Below, in pieces: positions 27,251 to 38,400 of a stretch of DNA of 64,000 bases. A model generated the notes under the pieces. That model had not been told where the DNA came from and searched no databases. It saw nothing but the letters and a program-made list of their open reading frames with translations. Location of the stretch: contig KE159596.1 in assembly GCA_000403255.2 (NCBI GenBank), positions 124,001-188,000 of the forward strand, written 5' to 3'. The stretch is from Lachnospiraceae bacterium 3-1 (GTDB lineage: Bacteria; Bacillota; Clostridia; Lachnospirales; Lachnospiraceae). Position 1 is the stretch's first letter; every line of letters starts with the position of its first letter. The translations under genes were made by a program, and so were the position numbers.

Positions 27251-27276
27251 TTTTTTCCCTCCTGATTCATAACCAA

Positions 27277-28722
27277 CTATATTCTATCTTTATTAATTCC
27301 TACAATGATCTTGGAGTTTCCGCCTGCTTTGGTAATCTCTGACGGGTCTACGCCACGTTCCCTTGCAAGGATTTCGATGGTTCTTGGAGAACAGAAACCT
27401 GACTGGCAACGGCCCATTCCTGCTCTGGTACGACGTTTTACGCCGTCAAGAGATTTTGCACCCAGAGGACGCCGAATCGCATCAATAATTTCACCTTCTG
27501 TAATCATTTCACACCTACAGATAATATTTCCATATGCCGGGTTCTCTTTAATCAAAGCTGCATGTTCTTCTTTGTTCAATGTCTTGGGGTCTAAAATGCC
27601 TTTTCTGGTTCCAACAAAGTCAGGATTTTCTTCTGCATTGGTTAAATTTTTCACAATTTCCGCTACCATTTTTCCAATCGCTGGAGCACTGCTCAATCCA
27701 GGAGATTCAATACCTGCGCAATCAATGAAGCCTCTTGCTTCTTCTAATTCACCAATATAGAATTCATGTCCGTCTTCATGGGCACGCAATCCAGCAAAAG
27801 AGGTGATAACCTGACGAATGGGAAGACCCTTCACGGTAGTTCCCGCTTTATTGATTAACTCGTCAATCCCTTCTTGTGTGGTATTGGTTCCTTCTCTATT
27901 TTCGATATCAATTGCAGTAGGTCCTACCAATGTATTACCATGAACGGTAGGAGACACCAAAACTCCTTTTCCGAATTTACTTGGAAGCTGGAAAATGGTA
28001 TGAGTTACAAATCCTTCGGTAGAACGATCTAACAAACAGTAATCTCCACGTCTTGGAGTGATATGCAATTTGTTGTCGCTTACCATGTTATGGAACTTGT
28101 CTGCATAAACACCTGCTGCATTTACTACATACTTGGTTTCAATTTCCCCTTGATTGGTTTTCACTACCCAAGTATCGCCTTTCTTCTCTAATCCGGTTAC
28201 CTCTGTATCAAATTTGAATTCTACTCCATTGGTTGCTGCATTCTCAGCAAAAGCAATGTTCATTCCAAAAGGACATACAATTCCACCTGTAGGTGCATAC
28301 AATGCCGCTACTGCTTCATCTGAAATGTTTGGCTCTAGCTTCACAAGTTCTTCCCTGTCAATGATGCGAAGGTCCTTCACACCATTCTTCACTCCCCTGT
28401 CATACAAGTTCTGAAGATTGGGTTTCTCTTCTTCATGAAGGCATACAACCAAAGAACCATTATTTTTATAATGGAAATCCAATTCCTTCGAAAGCTCTTC
28501 CATCATCTGATTGCCCTCTACGTTCAATTTCGCCATAAGAGAACCTGCTTCCGCGTCAAAGCCTGCATGTACAATTGCACTGTTTGCTTTCGATGTTCCG
28601 CAGCATACATCTTCTTCCTTTTCCACTACGCAAACATTCAGTTTGTATCTGGAAAGTTCCCTTGCAGAAGCAGCTCCTGATACGCCTGCACCAATAATTA
28701 CTACATCATACATAATGTTCAC
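27277..28722 (-). CDS. Glycerol-3-phosphate dehydrogenase (GlpA/GlpO-like) with BFD [2Fe-2S] domain
   Basis: 481 residues. The DAO fold begins VVIIGAGVSGAASARELSRY. The C-terminal about 60 residues form a BFD-like [2Fe-2S] domain (CRCEMITEGE and GMGRCQSGFC). It oxidises glycerol 3-phosphate to dihydroxyacetone phosphate, probably as a complex with the next two products. Clustering with glpK and glpF supports the substrate. Confidence 0.9.
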   Translation of the reverse strand: MNIMYDVVIIGAGVSGAASARELSRYKLNVCVVEKEEDVCCGTSKANSAIVHAGFDAEAGSLMAKLNVEGNQMMEELSKELDFHYKNNGSLVVCLHEEEKPNLQNLYDRGVKNGVKDLRIIDREELVKLEPNISDEAVAALYAPTGGIVCPFGMNIAFAENAATNGVEFKFDTEVTGLEKKGDTWVVKTNQGEIETKYVVNAAGVYADKFHNMVSDNKLHITPRRGDYCLLDRSTEGFVTHTIFQLPSKFGKGVLVSPTVHGNTLVGPTAIDIENREGTNTTQEGIDELINKAGTTVKGLPIRQVITSFAGLRAHEDGHEFYIGELEEARGFIDCAGIESPGLSSAPAIGKMVAEIVKNLTNAEENPDFVGTRKGILDPKTLNKEEHAALIKENPAYGNIICRCEMITEGEIIDAIRRPLGAKSLDGVKRRTRAGMGRCQSGFCSPRTIEILARERGVDPSEITKAGGNSKIIVGINKDRI

Positions 28723-29011
28723 CTATCCTTTTCTTACTCTTTTTATTTTTTACTGTCTGCCTAAAAGCTAAGACAGTGATTTTCCATTGTTATATTCCTT
28801 TCGATACTACCAGTCTATTGTGTTTCATCATATATGTTTTGTTGGAAACATTCGTACTTGGCAGTAATCTGTTCTTTTTCATAAGATTAGAAAAGCAACA
28901 ATCACACTCCCCTTTTTTTGGGGAATGTAATCATTGCCTCTCTCATCTCTGCAATGTCATATTCACAACCTGTGCTTTCACACAATGGCTATCATAACAT
29001 TTGAGTACTAT

Positions 29012-29716
29012 TTACCATGGAATCACTGAGTACAAACCAACTGCAATAAGAGCACCAATGACTGGTCCAACTAATGTAACGATTCCATATCCCCAGTTAG
29101 AGCTTCCTTTTCCGTTGATTGGAAGAACTGAATGTGCCAGACGAGGACCAAGGTCACGGGCCGGGTTCATTGCATATCCTGTCAATCCACCTAATGACAT
29201 ACCGCAGGAAACAATAATTCCGAATACTAACAAGTTATTTACACCAGCAGGAGCTTCTGCAGGAATACCTTTGATTGCAAATACTAGTACAAAGGTTGCA
29301 ACAACTTCTGCAAAAATATTAAGTGGCAAATTTGGAATAGATGGTCCGCAGGAGAATACGCCTAATTTGGTTCCTGCATCTTCTGTTGCATCAAACTGAT
29401 CTTTAAATGCAATCCATACAATAATTGCTCCTACAAATGCACCGGCAAACTGTGCAACAATATATCCAGGTACCAAACTCCAAGCCATGCTTCCGTCTGC
29501 TGCCAAAGCAATCGTTAATGCTGGATTAAAATGAGCTCCTGATGCTGCACCGAAAATGAACGCTGGCAACATAACTGCAAGACCCCAAGCAAGAGTAATC
29601 TGAATCGATCCTGCACCTTTCATTCCGGATTTGTTCAAAGTTACGTTAGCAACTACGCCATCTCCTAAGATAATCAACATCATTGTTCCTATAAATTCTG
29701 CTATATATGGTAACAT
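29012..29716 (-). CDS. glpF: Glycerol uptake facilitator (aquaglyceroporin)
   Basis: 234 residues, six membrane helices with the two NPA boxes: HFNPALTIAL and MNPARDLGPRL (the Asp after NPAR is typical of glycerol channels). It allows passive glycerol entry; the adjacent kinase traps it. It starts 39 bp after glpK stops, so the two share a transcript. The 289-bp gap to the GlpA-like gene contains small hairpins but no gene. Confidence 0.95.
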   Translation of the reverse strand: MLPYIAEFIGTMMLIILGDGVVANVTLNKSGMKGAGSIQITLAWGLAVMLPAFIFGAASGAHFNPALTIALAADGSMAWSLVPGYIVAQFAGAFVGAIIVWIAFKDQFDATEDAGTKLGVFSCGPSIPNLPLNIFAEVVATFVLVFAIKGIPAEAPAGVNNLLVFGIIVSCGMSLGGLTGYAMNPARDLGPRLAHSVLPINGKGSSNWGYGIVTLVGPVIGALIAVGLYSVIPW

Positions 29717-29755
29717 TTCGTGTTCCCCTTTCTGCCTTCAATCTACGTTTGTCCA

Positions 29756-31317
<1,562 letters not shown>

Positions 31318-31396
31318 TAGACACATGCACTTATTTGTACAATTTATTCATTTTTCTTTGTCTTCAACTGTCATAACAGGTATTTCTAACAAAACT

Positions 31397-31951
31397 TTAA
31401 GCTGTCATTGTAGATTTTGTTGTGGGAAGTACCCAAATACCTCCCGTTGGATGCTGCAACATTGCACGTATATTCTGTACTGCTGCCAACACCTCTTCTT
31501 CTTCTGGTCCTTTCTTCATTGTCACACAGTCCAGCATAAAATGGCAGACAGACTTGACAATAAAGCTTTCTACGAGATAATTTCCATCATTTTCCGACCA
31601 GAACCGGCATCTGAGTTGTTCATCCACCACAGGAATCAACCGTTCCATCAACCGTTCCCTGCTGACATTCTCCAATACCTTCCGGTAAAAAAAACGATTC
31701 TCCTTGATGTTCCTCACAACTTTGCAGATCCAGTCTTCAAACACCTCGTTCTCATCATATGCAACCTGCTTTACGAAATCTTCATTATAGATCCATTCAA
31801 TCACCCCATAGATATCCTGAAAATGATAATAAAAGCTTTGTCTCTTCATATCCTTACAATCCATAATGTCCTGAACTGTAATTTTCCGCAAAGGCTTTTC
31901 ATGAAGCATTTTCTGCAGCCCATCTGCAATCTTTCTTTTTGTATTACCCAT
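31397..31951 (-). CDS. TetR-family regulator (DhaS-like)
   Basis: 184 residues from ATG 31951 with GGAGG upstream. The N-terminal TetR helix-turn-helix is ITVQDIMDCKDMKRQSFYYHF, and the ligand domain continues to about 170, as in the DhaS-type activator subgroup of dihydroxyacetone kinases. Located between glpP and glpK, it likely regulates glycerol or dihydroxyacetone use. The ribosome site lies in a 49-bp tandem duplication. Confidence 0.87.
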   Translation of the reverse strand: MGNTKRKIADGLQKMLHEKPLRKITVQDIMDCKDMKRQSFYYHFQDIYGVIEWIYNEDFVKQVAYDENEVFEDWICKVVRNIKENRFFYRKVLENVSRERLMERLIPVVDEQLRCRFWSENDGNYLVESFIVKSVCHFMLDCVTMKKGPEEEEVLAAVQNIRAMLQHPTGGIWVLPTTKSTMTA

Positions 31952-31960
31952 CTCTCTTTT

Positions 31961-32058
31961 CCTCCTTTTTGCCCTGTTTTTTGGGCATTCAGGTACGTCT
32001 GTGACGCTTCCTCCTTTTTGCCCTGTTTTTTGGGCATTCAGGTACGTCTGTGACGCTT
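31961..32058. repeat. Exact 49-bp tandem duplication upstream of the TetR gene
   Basis: Two identical 49-bp units (31961-32009 and 32010-32058) begin CCTCCTTTTTGCCC and end GACGCTT. Each unit carries, on the minus strand, a ribosome-site-like AAAAAGGAGG and a small TGCCC/GGGCA hairpin. The remaining CCTCC at 32059 suggests slipped-strand origin. Unit length is not a multiple of three. Confidence 0.95.
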
Positions 32059-32063
32059 CCTCC

Positions 32064-32630
32064 TTACATAAACCATATTTCCTGGTTGGTCGTTGAAACT
32101 GAGATTGCCCCAGCATTTAACGCATCAATCACATCCTCTCTATCATTAATTAATCCACCGGCAATCACTGCCTGAGAACTAAGCTCATGAATCTTGGCAA
32201 TAATCTTCGGCATAACCCCTGGCAATATCTCAATAAAATCTGCTTTGATCTGCTTTTTCTGTTTTTCTATACTCTGAAAAGCTCTGGAATCCAGAACAAA
32301 TATCCGAAAAATTGTATATAAGGACAGCTCTTTCGCACGATTAATCATATTCACCCTCGTTGAAATAATTCCATCTGCCTCTGTATTTTTTTTGATGTAA
32401 TCCACCGCAATCTCATGGCCACTTAAACCTTCTATTAAATCAATATGCACCAAGGCTATTTTGCCCGTTTTTTTGGTACGTTTTACAATTTCACCAATAT
32501 TACACATATTTCCAAACAAAATAAATACGATTTTCACATCAGATTCCAAACATCTTTCGATTCCCTCAAAATTTTTTACCGCTGCAATTACTGGACAATC
32601 TGTCATTGCATCATAAAATCTCTGTTCCAT
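32064..32630 (-). CDS. glpP: Glycerol-3-phosphate-responsive antiterminator
   Basis: 188 residues, full length. CPVIAAVKNFEGIERCL, VFILFGNMCNIGEIV, HIDLIEGLSGHEIAVDYI and AGGLINDREDVIDALNAGA match GlpP. In Bacillus GlpP with glycerol 3-phosphate binds glp leader RNA to prevent termination. Here its own leader contains a strong terminator (32690-32747), suggesting autoregulation. Confidence 0.94.
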   Translation of the reverse strand: MEQRFYDAMTDCPVIAAVKNFEGIERCLESDVKIVFILFGNMCNIGEIVKRTKKTGKIALVHIDLIEGLSGHEIAVDYIKKNTEADGIISTRVNMINRAKELSLYTIFRIFVLDSRAFQSIEKQKKQIKADFIEILPGVMPKIIAKIHELSSQAVIAGGLINDREDVIDALNAGAISVSTTNQEIWFM

Positions 32631-32689
32631 AGGCCTCCCACACCAGTTCTACTTCGTTCACGTTTTCTCTTGTCTGGTATACACCTCCC

Positions 32690-32747
32690 AAAAAAGAAAA
32701 AAAGAGTAAAGCTAATAAGCAACATTTCTGTTGTGTTAACCTTACTC
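32690..32747 (-). terminator. Leader terminator upstream of glpP
   Basis: On the minus strand a roughly 19-21-nt arm (32729-32747) pairs imperfectly with 32704-32724 around a GAAA tetraloop. TTTTTTTCTTTTTT follows, then the glpP ribosome site. Position between promoter and gene fits conditional termination. Confidence 0.8.
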
Positions 32748-32786
32748 TCCATTCTCCAGGCACTGTTTGTTTTATTGTGTAGTAAT

Positions 32787-32815
32787 ATGTTAGCACTTTT
32801 CACAGAGAAATTCAA
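32787..32815 (-). promoter_or_regulatory. Predicted glpP promoter
   Basis: Minus-strand TTGAAT (32810-32815) and TAACAT (32787-32792), spacing 17 bp, about 35 bp upstream of the leader terminator. Confidence 0.45.
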
Positions 32816-33024
32816 GCACACTTTTAAAAAAATTAAAATTATATCTAAAATCGTCAAATTTCATTCTTTGCTTTTGGTTGTTTTGACTAGTTCATTTTTC
32901 CTATTATTTTTTCTTTATTTATTAATTTTTGTGATTTTTTCCATATTAAGAGGTTCATTCCTCATACATCTTAAACTAAATGTCAAAATCTTACCGTTTT
33001 TTTGACACTTCTTCATTTTTGCCC

Positions 33025-33160
33025 TTGCGCCTGGTTATAATTAAAGCTATAATACAAGCACAGTCAGATGTGGTAAATTTTATCACAAATGCAACTTAAT
33101 TTTTGCCCACTCTCTTTTAGACCAGGGCTCTGCTTTCGTGGAGCCTCTGGTCTTTTCCAT
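33025..33160 (+). ncRNA. Candidate short leader or small RNA with promoter and terminator
   Basis: TTGCGC (33025-33030), a 17-bp spacer and TATAAT (33048-33053) predict a start near 33060. Within 100 nt the RNA would form a TGTGGTAAA/TTTATCACA hairpin and then a terminator-like stem (GACCAG..CTGGTC, about 33119-33153) followed by TTTT. No frame is present, and the next gene begins at 33261. It may be a small RNA or an attenuating leader of that gene. No known riboswitch was recognised. The rest of the gap 32816-33024 is very AT-rich without genes. Confidence 0.45.
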
Positions 33161-33260
33161 GTCGGGCAAGATCCAATTGTATCAATTGCAGATAAAATTG
33201 ATATCATTTAGAAGTTTCGCAATTACCTAAAATTTTCGCCCCAAAGAAAGGAACATATTT

Positions 33261-33521
33261 ATGCGTATCTGGTTTAAACTATGGAAAAACAATCATTTAA
33301 TCAACGACACTGTCATTACCAACGACAGTGAAGATACACGAACACATAAAATCTTTCACGCATTAGAGCAGGTCTGTTATGAATTTGATCTAAGCAAACC
33401 CATCTGGCTGGATTCCACCATTGGTGAATTTAAACGCCATGGAAAAGCGCGGTTTTACCAAGATAATTTTGTGGAGACCATCGATTTTGATTTCCTGGAA
33501 ATCCATGTAATAGAAGAATAA
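33261..33521 (+). CDS. Conserved-looking 86-residue protein of unknown function
   Basis: ATG 33261 follows AAAGGAA. The product starts MRIWFKLWKNNHLINDTVI and is acidic at the C-terminus (FDFLEIHVIEE), with no membrane segment or Cys pairs. It has its own promoter/leader structure and a terminator behind it, which argues it is expressed. I do not recognise a named family. Confidence 0.7.
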   Translation: MRIWFKLWKNNHLINDTVITNDSEDTRTHKIFHALEQVCYEFDLSKPIWLDSTIGEFKRHGKARFYQDNFVETIDFDFLEIHVIEE

Positions 33522-33561
33522 ACTCATCTTGCTCGGCTACCCTTTGGCCAGCGAAGGAGCC

Positions 33562-33605
33562 CCTTACGATGGAAATCTAAAAGCTTCCATCGTAAGGAAA
33601 ATTTT
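33562..33605. terminator. Terminator between convergent genes 33261 and trmH
   Basis: A perfect 13-bp stem (33562-33574 with 33585-33597, 10-nt loop) is followed by AAAATTTT on the plus strand, between stops at 33521 and 33604. Confidence 0.7.
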
Positions 33606-34440
33606 ACCCTCTCTGTCGTTTCACTTCATACATCAATAATGCTGCTGCAACGGCTGCATTTAATGACTCCACATTTCCTTCCATAGGAATTCGAACACAG
33701 ACATCTGCTAACCCTGTGGTCTCGGCGCTGAGTCCATTTCCTTCATTTCCAATTAAAAAACCAGTATGTCCCCTATAATCAGGCTCCCCATATAACATAG
33801 TTCCTGATAAATGAGCCGCATACATGGACACACCTTTCTTTTTCAACTCCTGAATCGCTCCTGGCAAATCAGCAGTAATACAAAAGGGTACACGATATAA
33901 TGCTCCCATGGTAGCGCGGATGGTCTTTGGATGAAAAATATCTACCGTAGCTTTATCCATAAGAATGCCGGTAACTCCTGCCCCTTCTCCTGTTCGTATC
34001 ATGGTTCCAAGGTTTCCTGGGTCCTGAATACTTTCCAGGATCAGCAAATGTGCATATTTTCCGCTCTTGCCGTTATCCGAACTATTTTCCATCTGTTTGT
34101 CTGTATTCTGCCTGTCCCTAAAATTCCCCAGCAAATCCTCAAAATGATATTGAGGCATTCTGACCAAACATAGGATTCCTTGAGGCGTCTTGGTATCACT
34201 CATTGACTGGAATACACTGTCAGATACCACCTCATAAGAGTATCCCTCAATTCTCTTCCTCTTGCTTTCGTCTGCCAAAAAAGATTCTGAAACATACATT
34301 TTTACAATGTCTTCTTTAGGAGCCTCCATGGACATTTTTATTCCTTCAACCACAAAAATCCGCTGTTCATAGCGGATTTTTGCCTTTTTATTTAACTGCA
34401 AAATATGTTTGATCTGTTGATTTGCAACACTCGTTATCAT
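33604..34440 (-). CDS. TrmH/SpoU-family RNA 2'-O-methyltransferase
   Basis: 278 residues from ATG 34440 with GGAG 5 bp upstream. An N-terminal substrate-binding domain (KKAKIRYEQRIFVVEGIKM) is followed by the SPOUT knot: LILESIQDPGNLGTMIRTGEGAG, FLIGNEGNGLSAE and IPMEGNVESLNAAVAAALL. It methylates ribose in rRNA or tRNA using S-adenosylmethionine. A paralogue, rlmB, lies at 55528. A spacer of low-complexity NTDKQMENSSDNGKSGK interrupts the two domains. Confidence 0.92.
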   Translation of the reverse strand: MITSVANQQIKHILQLNKKAKIRYEQRIFVVEGIKMSMEAPKEDIVKMYVSESFLADESKRKRIEGYSYEVVSDSVFQSMSDTKTPQGILCLVRMPQYHFEDLLGNFRDRQNTDKQMENSSDNGKSGKYAHLLILESIQDPGNLGTMIRTGEGAGVTGILMDKATVDIFHPKTIRATMGALYRVPFCITADLPGAIQELKKKGVSMYAAHLSGTMLYGEPDYRGHTGFLIGNEGNGLSAETTGLADVCVRIPMEGNVESLNAAVAAALLMYEVKRQRG

Positions 34441-34456
34441 ATTTTCTCCAATTTCA

Positions 34457-35431
34457 CTAAACACTTAAATTTTTGCATACCTGGAACTGATATTCTGGAA
34501 GCAATTTTTCCATAGCCAAAGCTTCATCAATATCAAAATCTACGAAATCCCCATGACGGTATCCTACCACCCGGTTGGATTTTCCCTCACAAAGCAAATC
34601 TACTGCATAGGCGCCCATAGTGGATGCGTATACACGGTCTTTACAGGTAGGACTTCCACCACGCTGCATGTGTCCTAAAATTGTCGCTCTGGTCTCCAGA
34701 CCTGTAGCAGCCTCAATACGCTTTGCCATACTTGCGGAATGTCCAATTCCCTCTGCATTTATAATAATATGATGTTTCTTTCCACGTTTACGGTTTGCAA
34801 TAATATTATTTACCAGCTTCTGCTCATCGTAATCATATTTCTCTGGAAGAAGAATATCTTCTGCGCCGTTGGCAATGCCGCACCACAATGCAATATAACC
34901 TGCTCCTCGTCCCATAACCTCTATAATTGAACATCTCTCGTGGGAGGTAGAGGTATCACGCACCTTATCAATTGCATCCATAGCAGTATTTACGGCTGTG
35001 TCAAATCCGATGGTATATTCTGTACAAGCAATGTCCAAATCAATCGTTCCAGGAATTGCCACAGTATTAATCCCAAGAGCTGCCAACTTCTGAGCTCCCT
35101 TAAAGGAACCATCCCCACCGATTACAATCATACCATCAATGCCATGTTTCCTGCAGACTTCCGCGCCCAACGCCTGTCCTTCCGGCGTCCGAAACTCGCT
35201 GCATCTTGCTGTCTGCAGAATCGTACCCCCCCGCTGAATTGTATCTGAAACACCTTTTGCCTCCATATCAACAATCTCTTCCTGAAGCAATCCGGCATAT
35301 CCTCTTTTAATCCCTTTTACTTTCTTACCTCTTGCAAGCCCCTGACGCACCACTGCACGAATTGCAGCATTCATTCCCGGCGCATCCCCGCCGCTGGTAA
35401 GCACACCAATTGTTTGAACTTCTTTTCCCAT
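34457..35431 (-). CDS. pfkA: ATP-dependent 6-phosphofructokinase
   Basis: 324 residues. GVLTSGGDAPGMNAAIRAVV, GGDGSFKGAQ, IPGTIDLDIACTEYTIGFDT and MGRGAGYIAL are PfkA hallmarks. In the catalytic block the usual TIDND reads TIDLD: the catalytic Asp and the second Asp remain but Asn is Leu. It phosphorylates fructose 6-phosphate in glycolysis. It lies between dnaE and trmH, a common clostridial order. Confidence 0.94.
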   Translation of the reverse strand: MGKEVQTIGVLTSGGDAPGMNAAIRAVVRQGLARGKKVKGIKRGYAGLLQEEIVDMEAKGVSDTIQRGGTILQTARCSEFRTPEGQALGAEVCRKHGIDGMIVIGGDGSFKGAQKLAALGINTVAIPGTIDLDIACTEYTIGFDTAVNTAMDAIDKVRDTSTSHERCSIIEVMGRGAGYIALWCGIANGAEDILLPEKYDYDEQKLVNNIIANRKRGKKHHIIINAEGIGHSASMAKRIEAATGLETRATILGHMQRGGSPTCKDRVYASTMGAYAVDLLCEGKSNRVVGYRHGDFVDFDIDEALAMEKLLPEYQFQVCKNLSV

Positions 35432-35480
35432 AACCGTCCCTCCTGTTTTCCTGTCCTGTTTCTGTCTAATCTATATTATT

Positions 35481-38400
35481 TTAATCTCTTTTTGGAAGAT
35501 TTTCAATGCTCTTTTCTACAACTTTTACATTTTTTTCCCCTAAAAAGTTAGTGAATCTGTTCACCATTTCTGTGGAAGCATCAATACTCCAGTTCGGGGG
35601 AAGCCGTTTCATCTGCTTTTCTTTCGAAATATAGATTACCACCTGTTCCGTTCCATCACTGGATTCCAAAAGCTCCATTACCTTGTCTTTCTTCTGCTCA
35701 TATTCCTCCTTGGTAGGAAACTGCAGCCACAGCTCTTTTTTTGTATCATCAAAGGAGTATATTTTGTCACAGATTAGCTTTCCGTTTTTCTCCTCTTCAG
35801 TCGAAACCCGGCCTTTTACAAATACTTTTTCATCCACATTCAGCAATCGGCTGTTTTTTTCATAATTTCTTGGAAAAATAATAATCTCCAGGTTCCCAAC
35901 CAAATCCTCTAAGGTAATAAATGCCATGGTCTGATTCTGCTTGGTATATTTTACTGTTTTGTCCACAATCATGCCTCCCACCATAGCAATTTCCCCTTCT
36001 TGAACCTTTGTCTGTCCTGTCTCCTCTTCCAGAAGAAAATCTGTGGTTACTCTGGTAACATTTTTCTTTAATTTTTCTTCGTATTCCTCCAGAGGATGTC
36101 CGCTGATATAGATTCCAAGCACCTCTTTTTCAAATCCCAGATACACTTCTCTGGAATATTCCCCTACATCTGGAAGCTTAACCTCAAAATCTGACTTTTC
36201 CTCTTCTCCAGCCAAGTCAAACAGGGTCATCTGTCCTGCCATGGTGTTTTTCTTATCCTGGGCAATTCCATCCATAATTCCTGCATACACCATCATACTC
36301 TGTTTTCTTGTGGCATCAAAGCCATCCAAGGCCCCTGCTTTAATGAGATTTTCCACTACCCTCTTATTGATTTCCTTGTCAGCCATTCGGGTTAAAAAAT
36401 CATTCAAGCTGGTAAATTTCCCTCGTTCTCTCCGCTCCTGGCAAAGATTTTCAATAAAGGCATGGTTGACACTTTTAATTGCAGACAACCCATAACGAAT
36501 CGCCTTATCTGACACGGAAAAATAACTTTCTCCTTCATTCACACTGGGCGGCAGCACCTGTATTCCCATCTGTCTGCAAGTAAAGATATACTCTGAAATC
36601 TTTCCAATGTGCCCCATAACAGAGCTCATCAAGGATGCCATATATTCCAGCGGATAATAATATTTCAAATAAGCTGTCTGGTAAGCCACCACTGCATAAG
36701 CCGCCGCATGGGATTTGTTGAAGGCATATTTTGCAAAATCGATCATTTCATCAAAAATTTTATTGGCAATTCTCTCATCAATCCCATTGCTGACACAGCC
36801 TGGAACCCCTTCTTCCTGATTCCCATACACGAAATTCTTCCGCTCCTGCTCCATCACGGCAGTCTTTTTCTTTGACATGGCCCGGCGGACCAGATCGCTG
36901 CGTCCCAAAGTATATCCTGCCAGATCCCTTACGATCTGCATCACCTGCTCCTGATACACAATGCAACCATAGGTAGGTGCAAGAATCGGTTCCAACTGAG
37001 GACAGTCATAGGTTACAAGCTTCGGATTATTCTTTCCCCTGATATAGGCAGGAATAAAATCCATGGGACCTGGCCGATACAAAGAAATCCCTGCGATAAT
37101 ATCCTCCAAGCTCCTGGGCTTTAACTCCTTCATGAAATTTTTCATGCCTGCGCTTTCTAACTGGAATACCCCTTCTGTTCTTCCTGTTCCAATGGAATCT
37201 AACACAGCTTTATCATCAAAATCAATCTTATCAATATCCAAATGAACCTTCTGTCCTTCATTCACTAAATGAACTGCGTTCTGCAGCACAGTTAAGTTCC
37301 TAAGTCCCAGAAAGTCCATTTTCAACAGCCCCAGCTCTTCCAACGTCGTCATGGTAAACTGGGTCGTAATAGCGCCGTCACTCCCTCTGGACAATGGAAC
37401 GAAATCATCAATTTCTTTAGAGCTGATTACCACCCCTGCTGCGTGCATGGAGGTATGCCTGGGCAGTCCCTCCAAACGCCTGGACATATCAATCAGCCTG
37501 GTGACACTCTCATCATTTTCATACATGCTGCGTAATTCCCGGTTCATTTTCAATGCCTTATCTATGGTAATTCCCAGCTCCGTAGGAATCTGTTTTGCAA
37601 TACTGTCCACAAAGGCATAGGACATATCCATAACTCTTCCCACATCCCGAATCACCCCCCTGGCTGCCATCGTACCAAAGGTGACTATCTGCACCACCCG
37701 GTCTTTTCCATATTTATCACTGACATAATCAATGACTTCCTGCCTGCGATCCACACAAAAATCAATATCAATATCTGGCATAGTAACACGTTCCGGATTC
37801 AAAAAACGCTCAAAAATCAGACTGTAGCGAATGGGGTCAATATTGGTAATTTCCAGAGAATAGGATACTAAAGAGCCCGCAGCACTTCCACGCCCTGGCC
37901 CCACCGCAATGCCGCTTTCCCTGGCAAAACGAATAAAATCCCATACAATCAAAAAATAATCCACATACCCCATCTGCCTAATGATGTCCAACTCATACTG
38001 GAGCTGATTCTTGATTTCCTCCAAAGAAACATTTTCTTTTCCTGGAATGGATATCCTTCCATGCTTGGATGGATATCTGCGCTCCAATCCTTCGTAACAA
38101 AGTTTCTTAAGATACTCCCAGGAGGTGTAATCCTTGGGCACATCAAATTTGGGAAGCTTGGTTACGCCAAATTCAATTTCCACTTCACACCTGTCTGCGA
38201 TTTTCTGAGTGTTTTCCAAAGCTTCCAACGCATACGGAAACAGTTTATTCATTTCTTCTTCTGATTTTACATAAAACTGTCCGCCTTCATAACGCATACG
38301 GTTTTCATCGGTTAGCTTTTTGCCTGTTTGGATACACAGTAGGATATCATGGGAATCCACATCTGTGGCATAGGTGTAGTGAACATCGTTGGTAGCGGTC

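Noticed and set aside
32445-33005. 186-codon plus-strand frame over the glpP leader
   Set aside because: Overlaps glpP and its terminator; low-complexity Phe/Leu-rich product from T-rich DNA.
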